From contig JAUWNQ010000039.1 in assembly GCA_030612565.1 (NCBI GenBank), positions 1 to 5,936 of the forward strand: a stretch of 5,936 nucleotides of DNA, read 5' to 3'. The notes below the pieces were generated by a model. It saw nothing but the letters and a program-made list of their open reading frames with translations. It did not search any database and was not told the DNA's origin. The position numbers were made by a program, and so were the translations under genes. The first letter of the stretch is position 1, and each line of letters begins with the position of its first letter. This document shows, one piece after another, positions 5,309-5,936 of this stretch. The DNA comes from Candidatus Bipolaricaulota bacterium. Lineage in GTDB: Bacteria > Bipolaricaulota > Bipolaricaulia > UBA7950 > UBA9294.

Positions 5309-5785
5309 CTAGCGAGTGACCAGGACTATCACAAGCACGATGATCCCCCCCGCAGCGAAGATTCCCAAGAGGATCTTGATGCTCAGACGCCGCAAGCGCA
5401 CCTTCTGCTCGGGGGCAAGGTTGCCCTGACGGGGAGATCGAAGCTCCATGCGCTGCGACTTCTTGTAGGTCTTCACATAGAGTGCGGTCTTCTTCTGCCG
5501 CTTGTAGACGATAGATAGGTTGTGCATCGCGTTGGAGTGATGCGGATCGATCTCTAGGGCCCGCTTGTACGCATATTCGGCCCGGTTGAAGTCATCCCCG
5601 TCGATGTAGATATTTCCCAACCGGTAATAGATCGTCGCCTTATCGATCCCGTAGCGCAACGCCTCTACAAGGAGGCTAATCCCCTCCTTGTACTCCTTCT
5701 TCTTGCGGAGGGTCTCGGCCCGTCCTAGAGCATCCTGGACGAACGCCTCCTGCTCCTCACGCGTCTCTAACGCTTTCATGTTCAT
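5309..5785 (-). CDS. TPR protein with a C-terminal membrane anchor
   Basis: The 158-aa protein carries tetratricopeptide repeats. A first repeat lies at about 16-47 (DALGRAETLRKKKEYKEGISLL) and a clear second at about 50-83 (YYRLGNIYIDGDDFNRAEYAY...EIDP). A third at about 84-112 (NAMHNLSIVYKRQKK) is partly degenerate. A basic linker (113-133) leads to one transmembrane helix (about 134-156) and a two-residue tail ending TR. There is no N-terminal signal, so the repeats probably face the cytoplasm (tail-anchored topology, inferred from the basic residues before the helix). TPRs mediate protein-protein contacts; no partner can be named. Start: ATG 5785, with a second ATG two codons later (5779); the upstream RBS is weak (GGA at four bases). 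The gene overlaps the end of the uracil-DNA glycosylase gene by 29 nt, so the two are likely co-transcribed and coupled. I see no terminator before infB, so read-through into infB is possible. Confidence 0.85.
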   Translation of the reverse strand: MNMKALETREEQEAFVQDALGRAETLRKKKEYKEGISLLVEALRYGIDKATIYYRLGNIYIDGDDFNRAEYAYKRALEIDPHHSNAMHNLSIVYKRQKKTALYVKTYKKSQRMELRSPRQGNLAPEQKVRLRRLSIKILLGIFAAGGIIVLVIVLVTR

Positions 5786-5936
5786 CGATCCACGCTCTCA
5801 CTTTCTGGATATCGAGCCAGGTCAGGTACTTCGGGCTCCCTTTGGCCCGCGATTGGTTGCGCAGCAGGTAACTCGGGTGAAACATGGGGAAGATCTGTAT
5901 TCCCCCTCGCCAGGGGAGGAGAGATCCATGCACCTG
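5757..5936 (-). CDS. Family 4 uracil-DNA glycosylase, C-terminal part (runs off right edge)
   Basis: The last 59 residues of a gene that begins beyond the right edge are visible. They include VHGSLLPWRGGIQIFPMFHPSYLLRNQS. The FP-x-FHP-x-x-LLR signature is the conserved motif 2 of family 4 (and related family 5) uracil-DNA glycosylases. There His contacts the substrate and the following loop enters the DNA minor groove. The tail KYLTWLDIQKVRAWID matches the usual 'W-x-D-x-x-x-V' C-terminal helix. Family knowledge: these enzymes carry a 4Fe-4S cluster and remove uracil arising from cytosine deamination, starting base-excision repair. The cysteines and the catalytic motif 1 lie outside the window, so intactness cannot be judged. 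It ends in TGA 5759-5757, inside the start of the TPR gene. Confidence 0.85.
   Translation of the reverse strand, partial: QVHGSLLPWRGGIQIFPMFHPSYLLRNQSRAKGSPKYLTWLDIQKVRAWIDEHESVRDA

Overview
This looks like a chromosomal window from a bacterium of moderate-to-high GC. Two features support this: a complete translation-factor cluster (infB for IF2, then rbfA) on the minus strand, and genes packed with short overlaps. The IF2 is short (576 aa), starts with TTG and has a compact N-terminal region. That form is common in deep-branching or thermophile-related phyla. I cannot fix the phylum from sequence alone; an uncultivated lineage such as Bipolaricaulota (Acetothermia) is only a weak guess.

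Layout, left to right. Positions 1-235 (minus) hold the 5' part of an unrecognised gene that runs off the left edge. It is divergent from a class II glutamine amidotransferase of the YafJ/EgtC-like type (350-1072, plus). Next comes a secreted or membrane-anchored protein joining a staphylococcal-nuclease-like (TNase) domain to a lamin-tail-like domain (1173-2087, plus), with its own sigma70-like promoter. The nuclease domain appears to have lost key catalytic positions. Positions 2088-2359 are non-coding and hold four hairpins. Two of these form a tandem REP-like pair whose stems differ by compensated base changes.

From 2360 to the right edge everything is on the minus strand. In transcription order it runs: the end of a family 4 uracil-DNA glycosylase (5757-5936), a TPR protein with a C-terminal membrane anchor (5309-5785), a strong promoter candidate framed by an inverted repeat, infB, a possible 33-codon ORF, rbfA, and a multi-pass membrane protein. 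Overlaps link UDG to TPR (29 nt), the small ORF to rbfA (TGATG) and rbfA to the membrane gene (20 nt). infB through the membrane gene probably form one unit, in which IF2 and RbfA serve translation initiation and 30S maturation. nusA is not directly upstream and truB is not directly downstream.

I see no CRISPR array, no transposase, no tRNA or rRNA gene and no clear defence system. The points most worth a second look are the degenerate nuclease/LTD protein, the REP-like hairpin cluster, the small ORF between infB and rbfA, and the inverted repeat around the infB promoter.
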